Positions 23,363 to 32,664 of a stretch of DNA of 64,000 nucleotides are shown in pieces; the stretch's first letter is position 1, and the number at the start of each line of letters is the position of its first letter. The translations under genes were made by a program, and so were the position numbers. This stretch comes from Opitutaceae bacterium (GTDB lineage Bacteria; Verrucomicrobiota; Verrucomicrobiia; Opitutales; Opitutaceae), in NCBI GenBank assembly GCA_003151515.1, contig PLXS01000022.1:1-64000 (forward strand). Reading direction: 5' to 3'. Under the pieces are notes generated by a model, which was not told where the DNA came from, ran no database searches, and saw nothing but the letters and a program-made list of their open reading frames with translations.

Positions 23363-25846
23363 GTGAACCGTAACAGAAGCACCCGTTCCCTCAGACTGCT
23401 AAGTTTCGCGGCGATCGTCTCGGTCGCCGGCTGGCCGGCCCTCCGGGCGGCCGACAACACCACCGCCGGCGACGCAACCGGCGACCAGGCGCTCCGGCTG
23501 GACGAGGTCGAGGTGTTCTCCTCGCGGACCTCGGCCCTGACCCAGGCCCCGGTGGACAGCATCCTCGAGGCGACCGAGCCCACGTCGATCATTAGCGCCC
23601 AGACCATCAACAACGAGATCGCGCCCACGGCCGACTATGCGACCATCGCCAACCTCGCCCCCAGCGTGGCCAACGTGGAGACCGAGGGGCCGGGCCTGAG
23701 CGAGTCGAAGATGCTCAACATGCGCGGATTCGCCGACGGCCAGTACAACGTGACGTACGACGGGATACCCTTCGGCGACGCCAATGGCCAGACGCATCAC
23801 ACGACTAGCTACTTTCCCGCGAAGGTCCTGGGCGGCATGGTCATCGACCGCGGCCCCGGAACCGCCGCCGACATCGGGGAGAACACGTTCGGCGGGACGA
23901 TCGGGCTTCTGTCGAAGGACCCGCGCCCCGACATGGCCACGGTGCTCACCTTCTCGGACGGAAGCTACGACACCTTCCTCGGCAACCTGGAGGTGAACAC
24001 CGGCGACATCCCGAAGCTAAACGGCGCCTCCGTGGTCGCGACCTACCAGTACATGAGCTCGGACGGGTACCGGACCTACTCCTACCTGCAGCGCAACACC
24101 TACTACCTGAAGTACCTGCAGCCCATCGGCAAGAACGCGCTCCTCACGGTCGTGGGCAACTTCAACAACATCAAGTTCAACAACCCGGGCACAGTCACGC
24201 AGGCGCAGATCAGCGCGTTCGGGCGAAACTACGGGCTGGACGCGAACCCCTTCGACCCGAACAACAACTACTATCCGTACAACTACCAGCAGAAGCAGGC
24301 CGACTTCGAGTACGTCGGCCTCAAGGCGCGGATGGGCGAGGTCTGGTTCGAGGACAAGGCCTACACCTACGCCTACAACAACGACAGCCATGAGAATTCA
24401 GCGGATCCCGTGGCCGGCGCCTCCGTTACCAAGTATCCCGGGACGGCCTACTCCGGACCGGCCTACGTGAACGACTCCCCGAACACCCTCCCCGACACGG
24501 GCGAGGGCCAGGCGAAGTCGACCGGCATCACGAACGACGACGACCCGGGCGGCAGGATCAAGGTCAACTCCTACCGGGCGCTGGGCGACTACCTGGCCCT
24601 CTCCCACGGAAGCGAAACGTTCCTCGAGGAGAAGGTCGGCCTCTGGGCGGAGTACGTCAAAGCCGACCGCTACGCGTACCTCCTCGACTACAGCCCCGAG
24701 TACGCCGCGGCGAACCCCCAGGACAGCATGCTCTTCGGCTTCATCGACACCGCGAGCTCCAAGGGCTCCCCCTACCAGCCGGGCTACCAGTGGTACATGC
24801 ACGTCGAGAACAAGACGTTCCAGCCGTACGCCGACATCATCTGGAAGCCGATCCCGAACCTGACGATCGAGGCCGGCGTCAAGGACTCGAACTTCACGAT
24901 AGACCTCGAGGCGCCCGTCAACCAGGGGACGGAGCAGCCCGACTTCAGCAACTACACCTATACGAACCTCGAGCCCCACTTCTCGGCGAACTACAGGATA
25001 ACCCAGGACTGGTCGGCGTACCTGCAGCTCGCCAAGGGCATCGCCTACCCCATCGTGACCGACGAGGAGAACGTGCCCGAGGACCCGAAGGACATCGCCA
25101 AGAGCGGCTCGTCCTACACCCCGGGCAGCCTCAAGGAGGAGCAGACGGTCAACTACCAGCTGGGCACCGTCTACAAGATGGACCGGCTCAACGCCGACGC
25201 CGACGTCTACCTGATCGACATAAACAACCTGGTCTCCTCGGTCGTCGACCCCAACGACTCAACGAATACGCTCTACTTCCAGTCGAAGGGCGCCTGGGTG
25301 AGCGGCCTCGAGGCCGAGGCGACGTACTACGTCGGCGGCGGCCTTAGCGCCTTCGCGAACGGCTCCCTCAACCGGGCGGTGTTCAAGACCGACGTCGGCG
25401 TGCCCGGGTTCAACGTCGGCTCCCTCGGGGCGTTCGGGGCCGGCGGCGTGCCGAACTCAACGGCCGCGCTCGGCGTGGTCTTCAACCGCTGGGGCACGTT
25501 CTTCTCGGTAGACGACAAGTACGTCGGCCCGTTCGTCGTCTACTCGAGCGCGCTCGTGAACCCGGACCTGGGGCTCTACGGGCAGCCGAGCACCGGGCAG
25601 CCCGGGGGCGCTAACGTCCCCGTCCTCTCCGCGATCAACCCCGGCTACTGGATGATGGATGTCGCCTTCGGCTGGGCCATCAAGATGCCCCCCGCGAGCC
25701 ACCTGCACTCGGTGAAGGTCAAGGTCCAGCTGGACAACCTCCTGAGCAAGCAGGCGCAGGTGCTGGCCTCGGTGGCCGCCAGCGGCAACGGCTACAACGT
25801 GCTGCCGACCTTCAACTACTTCGTCACGCTCTCGACCGAGTTCTGA
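23363..25846 (+). CDS. TonB-dependent outer-membrane receptor
   Basis: The 827-residue protein starts at GTG with a signal peptide of about 29 residues (ends GWPALRAA). The plug domain includes IISAQTINNEI, MRGFADGQYNVTYDGIPFGD and IDRGPGTAADIGENTFGGTIGL. The rest is a long barrel with many aromatic strands, ending NYFVTLSTEF with the terminal Phe needed for outer-membrane insertion. A TonB-box-like LDEVEVF precedes the plug. Ligand is not evident; no iron or cobalamin regulatory element was recognised upstream. It imports a substrate with TonB-ExbB-ExbD energy. Confidence 0.92.
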   Translation: MNRNRSTRSLRLLSFAAIVSVAGWPALRAADNTTAGDATGDQALRLDEVEVFSSRTSALTQAPVDSILEATEPTSIISAQTINNEIAPTADYATIANLAPSVANVETEGPGLSESKMLNMRGFADGQYNVTYDGIPFGDANGQTHHTTSYFPAKVLGGMVIDRGPGTAADIGENTFGGTIGLLSKDPRPDMATVLTFSDGSYDTFLGNLEVNTGDIPKLNGASVVATYQYMSSDGYRTYSYLQRNTYYLKYLQPIGKNALLTVVGNFNNIKFNNPGTVTQAQISAFGRNYGLDANPFDPNNNYYPYNYQQKQADFEYVGLKARMGEVWFEDKAYTYAYNNDSHENSADPVAGASVTKYPGTAYSGPAYVNDSPNTLPDTGEGQAKSTGITNDDDPGGRIKVNSYRALGDYLALSHGSETFLEEKVGLWAEYVKADRYAYLLDYSPEYAAANPQDSMLFGFIDTASSKGSPYQPGYQWYMHVENKTFQPYADIIWKPIPNLTIEAGVKDSNFTIDLEAPVNQGTEQPDFSNYTYTNLEPHFSANYRITQDWSAYLQLAKGIAYPIVTDEENVPEDPKDIAKSGSSYTPGSLKEEQTVNYQLGTVYKMDRLNADADVYLIDINNLVSSVVDPNDSTNTLYFQSKGAWVSGLEAEATYYVGGGLSAFANGSLNRAVFKTDVGVPGFNVGSLGAFGAGGVPNSTAALGVVFNRWGTFFSVDDKYVGPFVVYSSALVNPDLGLYGQPSTGQPGGANVPVLSAINPGYWMMDVAFGWAIKMPPASHLHSVKVKVQLDNLLSKQAQVLASVAASGNGYNVLPTFNYFVTLSTEF

Positions 25847-25876
25847 AGCCGGGCGCCCGGGGGGCCCTGCGGCGGG

Positions 25877-27739
25877 TCAGCGCTCCCGGCGCGCCATGAG
25901 GAGGGCCACCGAGCGCTTCTCGTCCATCAGGCGGCGCCGGCCGTCCTCCGTGGCGGTCGCGCCCCGCTTGATCAGGTCGATCACCTGCTCGGGCGTGAGC
26001 GAGGGGTCGAGGGCGAACAGCTTGGCCGCCAGGTTGACGACGTTGGGGGAGGCCATCGAGGTGCCCGAGAGCTTGAGCAGGGAGCCGCCGGGCACCCGGC
26101 TTTCGACGTCGTAGCCGTCCGCGTGCACGGCGACCAAGGCGCCGTAGCTCGTGAACGACGTCTCGTCCCCGGCCTGGTTGACCGCGCCCACTGCGATCAG
26201 GTTCGGCAGGCTCAGGGAGGACGGGACGTCCTCCGTGAAGCCCGTGTCGCTGTCGCTGTTGCCGGCCGCGGTCACGAAAAGCATGCCGGGAGCGTTCTTG
26301 ATCGCCCCCTCCACGGCCTGGCGCCAGATGGAGAAGAGCTCCGCCGCGCGCCTCTTCCTGTCCGCCGGGTCGGAGCCGCCTCCGGTCTTCGAGATCCACG
26401 TCTCAAATTCCTGCCTGTCGTCGCCCCAGCTCATGTTGACGACGCGCACGTTGCGCGTCCTGAAGTATTCGGCCATCTGCGCGAAGTCCGCGCCCATGCG
26501 CCGGGCCCACTCGGCGGTCGGGGCGAACGGCAGGTCCGGCAGCTGGTCGTCGAAGCGTGCGACGACCAGGCGGGCCGCCGGGTTTCCCCGCACCGCGATC
26601 CCCGCGCAGTGGGTGCCGTGCATGTAGAAGCCTACCACCTTGCGGATCTCGGCCAGCCTGTGCAGCTGGTCTGGCGACAGGCTCTTCAGCTTCTTCTCGA
26701 GCGCCGCCGCCTCGGGAGAGTCCTTGCCCTCCTCGATGTCGAGGCGCCCCTTGATCTCGTCTCGGATCTCCGGATACGTGGCCTGCTGGTCGGCCGTGAG
26801 CGGGTAGAGCCACGAGGTCGACGGCGCCCCCGAGTCGTCAAACGCCAGGCCGTGGGTCCCGCTCGCGGTCGCGTTCGGGTCGTCGAAGGTCTGCCCCGGG
26901 AAATGGTCCACGTCTATCCCCGAGTCCCAAATTCCGACCAGCACGGGCGTGAGGGCCTGCTGCGGCGTGAGCGTGACCTCGCGCTCCGCCCAGATGTCCG
27001 GCTTCGTGGTCGTGTGCGCCGCGATGTACGCGCCGAGCACCCTCGCCTGGGCCGGCGCGACGGGGATGCGCAGAGCCAGGGTGGCGCGGGTCCAGACGAG
27101 CAGCCCCGCCTCGTCGTCGTCGAGGGCCTGGGACTTGCGCACGGCCGGGTCGAGCTCCGTCATCACGTAGGCAAGGCGGGCCGCCGGCGACGCGAGCCTC
27201 GCCGCCGCGTAGGCCTGCCTGGCGGTGTCCTGGACGACGTCCCAGGGAAGCGGGGAGACCTCCTGGCCGTAAATTCGGGTGAACGCCGCCTCGAACTCGC
27301 CGCCGGAGACATGGCCCGTCTCGATGGCGGCCCGCAGCAGGGCGCGGTCGAGAAGCCCCGCCGTCAGCTTGGGCGAGGGCTTGTCCTCGGCGGCCCTGAG
27401 GGCCTCGATGGCCTCAAGGGCCGCGTGGTAATCGCCGGAGAGCTCGTCCAGGTCGATCCTCGTCGCAAGCAGGTCGCGCAGCGTCGACTTATCCTCGATC
27501 TCGTAGTCCCGGAACTCCGACTCGACGCTCGCCTGGACCTTCGACGCGAACGCCGCGAAGGTGGCGTCGTCCGCCTTGACGAGGGCCGAGGCGAGCCCCT
27601 CGACGGGGTAGCTGTGCCGGGGCAGGTCCGCCTGGCTCGAGACCTTCTTCTTGGCGGCGGGCTGCGCAAAGGACGCGGGGGCGGCAAGGACGAGGGCCAG
27701 GGACAGAACGCGCGCCGTCAGGGCTACGGGGTGTTTCAT
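25877..27739 (-). CDS. Secreted subtilisin-like serine protease (S8)
   Basis: The 620-residue protein has a signal peptide (MKHPVALTARVLSLALVLAA) and a long N-terminal pro-region of about 240 residues. The S8 triad is clear: Asp in VGIWDSGIDVDHF, His in HGTHCAGIAV and Ser in LSGTSMASPNVV, with the oxyanion Asn in TAAGNSDSDT. A helical insert of roughly 100 residues separates the Asp and His motifs. It is likely periplasmic or extracellular. I used the ATG giving the signal peptide; a TTG three codons upstream is open. It converges on the TonB receptor gene. Confidence 0.92.
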   Translation of the reverse strand: MKHPVALTARVLSLALVLAAPASFAQPAAKKKVSSQADLPRHSYPVEGLASALVKADDATFAAFASKVQASVESEFRDYEIEDKSTLRDLLATRIDLDELSGDYHAALEAIEALRAAEDKPSPKLTAGLLDRALLRAAIETGHVSGGEFEAAFTRIYGQEVSPLPWDVVQDTARQAYAAARLASPAARLAYVMTELDPAVRKSQALDDDEAGLLVWTRATLALRIPVAPAQARVLGAYIAAHTTTKPDIWAEREVTLTPQQALTPVLVGIWDSGIDVDHFPGQTFDDPNATASGTHGLAFDDSGAPSTSWLYPLTADQQATYPEIRDEIKGRLDIEEGKDSPEAAALEKKLKSLSPDQLHRLAEIRKVVGFYMHGTHCAGIAVRGNPAARLVVARFDDQLPDLPFAPTAEWARRMGADFAQMAEYFRTRNVRVVNMSWGDDRQEFETWISKTGGGSDPADRKRRAAELFSIWRQAVEGAIKNAPGMLFVTAAGNSDSDTGFTEDVPSSLSLPNLIAVGAVNQAGDETSFTSYGALVAVHADGYDVESRVPGGSLLKLSGTSMASPNVVNLAAKLFALDPSLTPEQVIDLIKRGATATEDGRRRLMDEKRSVALLMARRER

Positions 27740-27916
27740 GGCGACCAAGCAACCGGGGCGTCGGGCCGATTGCAGCCAAAATCTTGACCGGCGGCTTGGG
27801 GCTCGGGCCGGCTCCAGGGCGTGATGGCGGGTTTTGGCGCCCCGGGTGTCTTGGTTTCCCGAGGACCCGGGGCCGCAGGCCCAATGGCAGGACGGCGCGG
27901 GCCCGCAGCACCCGAC

Positions 27917-29128
27917 ATGCAGCCCACCGACAAGGGCACAGCGGCCGCGTACCCGCTCAAGCCCGCGCTAGCCACCACGGCTGCCGCGCTGCTCATCCTC
28001 TTCATGCGGCGCCCGGAGTGCTTCCGCCAGCCGCAGTTCTTCGCCGAGGACGGGCCCGTGTTCTTCATGGGGGCCCACCGCGACCCGCTGGGCTCGATTC
28101 TGGCCCCGTACGCGGGTTACCTCCACGTCGCGGGGCGCCTGGTGGCATCCGCCTGCTCGGGACTGGACCCGCTCTGGGTGCCCACGGCCTATTTCGCGGC
28201 CTGCATGGCCGCCGTGGCCGCCCTCTGCCTCTGCCTGTTCTCCAGGCGGGTCGGCCTGCCGCGGCCCGCCCTCCTGGCGCTCGTTATCGTGCTCATCCCG
28301 CACACGGGCGAGGTATTCGACAACCTGACGAACCTGCAGTGGATGGTGGCGCTCGGGCTCATCGTGCTCCTGGTCGCGGGGGATCCGTCGTCCCCGGCGC
28401 AGTGGTCGGTTGACCTCGCCTTCGCCCTGGTCGCGAGTCTGAGCGGCGTCTTCTCGGTCCTCCTCGCGCCCCTCTTCGCGATCCGGGCGTTCCTCAGGGG
28501 TACGCGTCCGGCGGCCGCCGTCGCGTGCGTGGTTTGCGCGGGGGCCGCCGTGCAGCCCCGCGAGATCCTGGGCGACGCCGCGGCTCCGGCGGCGAACACG
28601 CTGACTGCATTCCTCACGCTCTCGACCTTCGGGCAGCGCGTCTGGATGAGCCTCCTAGCGCCGCCGCACGCCGTGGACGCGTCGCCCCTGTGGCTTCGCG
28701 CATGCTTCGGGATCGCGGGCGCCGCGGTGCTCCTGGCGCTCTGCCTGCGCTCCGGGGCGTTGCGCGCCGAGCGAATCGGCCTCGCAGCCGTCCTGCTGCT
28801 CATCGTCGCAGCGTCGCTCTTCAGGTTCCGGGACTCCATCGAGTCGCTCGGCCGCGTGGAAAACGGGGACCGCTACTTCTTCGTACCCAAGGTGGCGCTG
28901 GCGTGGCTCCTCGCGGCGCAGCTGGGGGGCGCCCTTCCCCTGCGCCGCCTGTCGCTCGCGCTCCTGGCCGCGATGGCGCTCAACACATGCCTTGCATTCC
29001 GCTACGAGCGCTGGAGCGACCTGAACTGGGCCTATTGGGCGGACCGGATCGACCAGGGCGAGCGCGTGGTCGTCCCGATCAACCCGCCCGGCTTCTCCTT
29101 CGTGTACGACGACGACAGGCCGCCCTAG
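27917..29128 (+). CDS. Polytopic membrane protein, GT-C-like
   Basis: The 403-residue protein has about ten membrane helices. After the first helix, PQFFAEDGPVFFMGA provides an acidic pair in the first outside loop, as in GT-C glycosyltransferases, but no family is certain. Later loops include NLTNLQWMVALGLI. The start MQPTDKG is preferred over an upstream ATG that adds only Gly/Ala/Pro-rich residues. The stop overlaps the end of the convergent coiled-coil gene by 4 bases. Envelope glycan work is a guess from fold. Confidence 0.68.
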   Translation: MQPTDKGTAAAYPLKPALATTAAALLILFMRRPECFRQPQFFAEDGPVFFMGAHRDPLGSILAPYAGYLHVAGRLVASACSGLDPLWVPTAYFAACMAAVAALCLCLFSRRVGLPRPALLALVIVLIPHTGEVFDNLTNLQWMVALGLIVLLVAGDPSSPAQWSVDLAFALVASLSGVFSVLLAPLFAIRAFLRGTRPAAAVACVVCAGAAVQPREILGDAAAPAANTLTAFLTLSTFGQRVWMSLLAPPHAVDASPLWLRACFGIAGAAVLLALCLRSGALRAERIGLAAVLLLIVAASLFRFRDSIESLGRVENGDRYFFVPKVALAWLLAAQLGGALPLRRLSLALLAAMALNTCLAFRYERWSDLNWAYWADRIDQGERVVVPINPPGFSFVYDDDRPP

Positions 29129-29625
29129 GCGCGGCCACCCTCGGCGGCTCCGCCCGGGCCTAGCAGCCGGCGGGCGCGCCCGGCCGCGCACCGCGCCCTT
29201 CGCACCATCCGCCATGCCCAGTTGCGGCGCATGGCCAGGACCTCCGCCTGGAGCGCCGCAAACTGCCGGTCGCGGCTCTCCAGCATGCGGCGCACAAAGC
29301 GGTTCTCCCTGGCGAGCGCCTCCGCCGCGGCGCGCTCCCTGGCGCATGCCTCCCGCTCGCGCTCAAGCTGCGCCTGGGCGGCCTTTTCCGCGCGCAGCAG
29401 GCAGTTCACCAGGCGCTCGGTGCTGCCCTCCTTCCTGCAGATCCCGTAGAGCCAGCGCATCGGCTCCCCGGCCTCCGAGAGCGGGTCATCCGTGACCTCG
29501 TAGACACGACGAATCCACTCGGCGAAGTCCCCCCCGGCGCGGCTCTCGAGCGGGTACGCCCCGCCCGGATTGCACAGGCTGCCTCCTTCCGCCGCGCGTG
29601 CCTCAGCCTGGGTACCGGTGTCCAC
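29125..29625 (-). CDS. Coiled-coil protein of unknown function
   Basis: The 166-residue protein begins at GTG. The first part contains GDFAEWIRRVYEVTDDPLSE and GEPMRWLYGICRKEGSTERL, a compact possible globular piece with conserved-looking Trp and Cys. The remainder is a heptad-rich coiled coil (AQAQLEREREACARERAAAE) ending in a basic stretch RRARCAAGRARRLLG. No signal peptide. It could be a remnant of a larger glycan-related protein. Convergent with the membrane protein gene. Confidence 0.55.
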   Translation of the reverse strand: MDTGTQAEARAAEGGSLCNPGGAYPLESRAGGDFAEWIRRVYEVTDDPLSEAGEPMRWLYGICRKEGSTERLVNCLLRAEKAAQAQLEREREACARERAAAEALARENRFVRRMLESRDRQFAALQAEVLAMRRNWAWRMVRRARCAAGRARRLLGPGGAAEGGRA

Positions 29626-29676
29626 AAAAACCTATAACAATCCAGGCGGCAAAACCCTCCATCACGCCAAAGGAAA

Positions 29677-29703
29677 GGGCCGGCCCGATAGGGGGTCCGG
29701 CCC
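29677..29703 (-). terminator. Probable terminator downstream of the secreted domain protein
   Basis: GGGCCGG (left) pairs with CCGGCCC (right) over a 13-base loop. On the minus strand the hairpin is followed by TTTCCTTT. It lies just past the end of the 29742-30614 gene. Confidence 0.55.
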
Positions 29704-29741
29704 CAGGTCAGCCCGGCGGGCATGAGATGCCCGCGGCAGGC

Positions 29742-30614
29742 TTAGTCGAGCAGCACCTCGTAAACCTCGACAAGCGCCGTGCCCGTGTCGCCGGTGGCGC
29801 CCTCGACGATCGACGTGTAGGCCCCCGCCTCAAGCTGGATCAGGATCGCGTCGTCCCCTGCGGCCGGGGGCGACAGGTGCGTCGCCTGGATCTCGGAGAC
29901 GATCGCCGGGCTGGACTGGTTCTGCCAGCCCGTGTTCGAGGCCAGGGGCGTCTGGCCGTGGTAGAGCGTCACCGTCGGGTCCATGATCGGGGCCGTGATG
30001 CTGTACTGGGCAAGGCCCGGGCCAAGGACGCGCACAAGGACGAGCTTCGGGCCGCCGTCGATGATGAAGCCCCCTATGAGGACGTTCTGGCCGGTCCCGA
30101 CGAGGCCCCGGGTGGAGATGTTGCCGAAGCGGTTGGCCGCGGCGTCGCGGAAGGCAACGAAGTCGAACGAGCCGCTGGAGTACGTGAAGCTGCCCGACAT
30201 GGTGTAGGCGTTCGTCGTGAAGGTGCCGCTGCCGACATCGCCCTTCATGCTCGTGAAGCTGAACGCCCCGCCCGTTTCGGCGCCGTTCGGCGTGACCGTC
30301 CCGATGTCGCCGGAGTAGACGCCCGCCGACACCTCGTGGATCAGGTAGAGGTTGTCATTGGCGTCGACGATAAGGGTCAGGTTCGTGGATCCCGAGGCGT
30401 CGATCGTCGCCGTCCCCTTGCCGACCTCCTGCTGGCCCGAGTCGAAGAGGTAGGCGTCCAGCGTGTTGTTGTCGTGGACCGCGACGACGAGGGTCAGGGT
30501 GCTGTTGATGCTTGCCGTGTAGATGCCGCGCAGGCTCACCTGCGCGGAGGCCTGGCCGAGGCCGGCCGCAAGGAACGCCGCAAGGGCGAACGCGATCTTG
30601 TGCAGAGGTTTCAT
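29742..30614 (-). CDS. Secreted protein with Opitutaceae-type C-terminal domain
   Basis: The 290-residue protein has a signal peptide (MKPLHKIAFALAAFLAAGLG, then QASAQ). The first half is beta-rich repeats (LRGIYTASINSTLTLVV, GVYSGDIGTVTPNG, SGTFTTNAYTMSGSF). The second half is the domain with NISTRGLVGTGQNVLIGGFI, VRVLGPGLAQY, LASNTGWQNQ and LEAGAYTSIVEGATGDTGTA. I associate this module with secreted proteins of Verrucomicrobiota; its function is not known. A decayed copy of it exists near 6.2 kb in this window. Confidence 0.78.
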   Translation of the reverse strand: MKPLHKIAFALAAFLAAGLGQASAQVSLRGIYTASINSTLTLVVAVHDNNTLDAYLFDSGQQEVGKGTATIDASGSTNLTLIVDANDNLYLIHEVSAGVYSGDIGTVTPNGAETGGAFSFTSMKGDVGSGTFTTNAYTMSGSFTYSSGSFDFVAFRDAAANRFGNISTRGLVGTGQNVLIGGFIIDGGPKLVLVRVLGPGLAQYSITAPIMDPTVTLYHGQTPLASNTGWQNQSSPAIVSEIQATHLSPPAAGDDAILIQLEAGAYTSIVEGATGDTGTALVEVYEVLLD

Positions 30615-30754
30615 GGTAGGGGTGCAGGAAAACTCAGTTTGACGTGGCGAATCATGTACAAGCCCCCCTGACGCCGGCGCCGGAGCGCAGGTTACACGTC
30701 TCTCTCGCGCACGGCGGGCGGGCCCGCCCCAAAGGGCCGCTGCGACGCCGTCCC

Positions 30755-31549
30755 TCAGATCTGGGAGAAGGGCGCGGGGACGACGAAGCGGCTCGTTATC
30801 TTCGAGACCGTGTCGGCGTACTGGGGGTCGCCCTTCATGCGCACCCACACGGGATGCGCGCCGAAGGCGGCCCAATTGCGCTTGTGCGTCTCCATGTCCG
30901 GGCTGCAGAGCATGTAGGTCAGGTGCGGAAGGTCCCTGCCCACGAGCGCCTGCCCGTAGAACACCGGCGAGAGGCTCAGCTGCTGCATGAGCGCTATCTC
31001 GCCCGCGTTGAACATCTCCACCTTCTTTAGAGCCTTGAGCTCGCTGTAGCTTTCGTAGGTGCGCATCTCGAAGATCCTCGGCTTGCCGGCCGCCGCGAGT
31101 GCGGGCACCGCGAGCCTTGGCAGGCCGGAGAACGACAGGAGCAGCCAGCTGTCGATGCGCTCGAACGCCGGATCCGCGGGCGTGGGCGAGCCCAGGTACA
31201 GCGCGCCGGCCGCCCGGACGGCCGGGTCGGAGTTGATGGAGGCCGTCACCGACGCGACCGACTCAAGCGAGGGGTGCGGGATCAGCACCCAGACGGCGGC
31301 GCCGTCCTTGGCCTGCGGCTCCGTGAACACGCCGACGCTCCCGATCCCGCGGGAGTTGACGGCGGGGATGAACGCCTTCTCGAGGTATGAGTCCAGGAGG
31401 GCGTGCGGCGCGCCCGGCTTGAGGCGGTAGGCGCGAAGCTCAAGGTAGTCGCGGCCTGCCTCGGCCGCCCGCGCCTGGGCGCCCGTCAGGGCCGCGGCCG
31501 ATGCGGCCACGGTTGCTTTCATAAAATCACGGCGGCTGAGTCCATTCAT
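30755..31549 (-). CDS. Tat-exported NIPSNAP-domain protein
   Basis: The 264-residue protein starts MNGLSRRDFMKATVAASAAA, a Tat signal. Two NIPSNAP (dimeric alpha/beta barrel) units are visible: YLELRAYRLKPGAPHALLDS and IFEMRTYESYSELKALKKVE, the latter followed by VFYGQALVGRDLPHLTYMLC. NIPSNAP domains have no settled activity. The ATG overlaps the stop of the MtnA-like gene (ATGA), so it is translationally linked to a sugar-phosphate pathway. Acting in a different compartment from that enzyme is odd. Confidence 0.85.
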   Translation of the reverse strand: MNGLSRRDFMKATVAASAAALTGAQARAAEAGRDYLELRAYRLKPGAPHALLDSYLEKAFIPAVNSRGIGSVGVFTEPQAKDGAAVWVLIPHPSLESVASVTASINSDPAVRAAGALYLGSPTPADPAFERIDSWLLLSFSGLPRLAVPALAAAGKPRIFEMRTYESYSELKALKKVEMFNAGEIALMQQLSLSPVFYGQALVGRDLPHLTYMLCSPDMETHKRNWAAFGAHPVWVRMKGDPQYADTVSKITSRFVVPAPFSQI

Positions 31550-32664
31550 GGGTGTGGGGGGTTGATTGTCGGCGCCCGCTCCGGGAAGAGTCTCCTTAGC
31601 CCGGCCTCGGAGGCCTCCGCGACGCCGCGCTCGGTGATGAGGCCTGTGACGAGCCTCGCCGGGGTGACGTCGAAGGCCGGGTTTGCCGCCGCGCTTCCCT
31701 GCGGCGTTATGGCAACCGTCGCCACGGCGCCGTCCGGCAGCCGCCCCGAGATGTGGGTCACCTCCCTGGCCGGCCTGTTCTCGATGGGGATCTCGCGCAG
31801 TCCGTCCCGCACGCCCCAGTCGATCGATGGCGACGGGACGGCCGCGTAGAACGGGACGCCACAGTCGCGGGCAGCGAGGGCCTTCAGGTACGTGCCTATC
31901 TTGTTGCACACGTCGCCGGTCGCGCTCGTGCGGTCGGTGCCCACGATGACCATGTCCACCTGCCCGCGCTGCATCAGGTGGCCGCCGGCGTTGTCGGATA
32001 TTACCGTGTGCGCGACCCCGTGGTTCAGGAGCTCCCAGGCCGTGAGGCTCGCGCCCTGGTTTCGCGGCCGGGTCTCGTCGACCCAGACGTGGACCAGCAC
32101 GCCCGCGTCGTGCGCCTCGTAGATGGGCGCGGTCGCCGTCCCCACGTCGACCGTGGCGAGCCACCCGGCGTTGCAGTGCGTGAGCACGTTCACGGCGCCG
32201 CCCGCTGGCTTGCGAGCCGCGATCGCCCGGATGAGCGGGAGCCCGGCGGCGCCTATGCCGCGGTTGATCGCGACGTCCTCGTCGCACACCTGCGCCGCCC
32301 GGGCGAGCGCCGCGGCGGCCCGGCCGCCCGCGGGAAGCGGCGCGATCCAGGACGTCATCCGCTCGACCGCCCAGCGCAGATTGACGGCGGTCGGCCGGGT
32401 GGAGAGGAGCGCCTGGGCCGCGGCGCGAAGCGAGGCGTCCGAGGGGTCGCGCAGCATGGCGAGCCAGATTCCGTAGGCGGCGGTGGCCCCGATGAGGGGC
32501 GCCCCCCGCACGAGCATGGCGCTGATCGCGCGCGCCGCCCCCTCGACGGAGTCGAGCCTCGCGACCGCGAACTCGTGGGGCAGGCGCGTCTGGTCGATGA
32601 CCTCGACCGAGGCGCCGTCGCTGCCGGGCCAGATGGTGCGCTGCGGCCGTCCGTTGACCCTCAA
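31546..32664 (-). CDS. mtnA: S-methyl-5-thioribose-1-phosphate isomerase-like aldose-1-phosphate isomerase
   Basis: The 372-residue protein has the MtnA core: MLVRGAPLIGATAAYG, the active-site Cys in LTHCNAGWLATVDVGTA, and the Asp in VGTDRTSATGDVCNKIGTY. MtnA converts an aldose 1-phosphate into the matching ketose 1-phosphate (methionine salvage, or 5-deoxyribose salvage in paralogues). The only start near the right place is TTG, overlapping the TGA of the aldolase gene upstream. Its partner being a class II aldolase, rather than MtnB/MtnC, points to the DHAP-shunt type use. The exact substrate is inferred, not shown. Confidence 0.85.
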   Translation of the reverse strand: MRVNGRPQRTIWPGSDGASVEVIDQTRLPHEFAVARLDSVEGAARAISAMLVRGAPLIGATAAYGIWLAMLRDPSDASLRAAAQALLSTRPTAVNLRWAVERMTSWIAPLPAGGRAAAALARAAQVCDEDVAINRGIGAAGLPLIRAIAARKPAGGAVNVLTHCNAGWLATVDVGTATAPIYEAHDAGVLVHVWVDETRPRNQGASLTAWELLNHGVAHTVISDNAGGHLMQRGQVDMVIVGTDRTSATGDVCNKIGTYLKALAARDCGVPFYAAVPSPSIDWGVRDGLREIPIENRPAREVTHISGRLPDGAVATVAITPQGSAAANPAFDVTPARLVTGLITERGVAEASEAGLRRLFPERAPTINPPHP

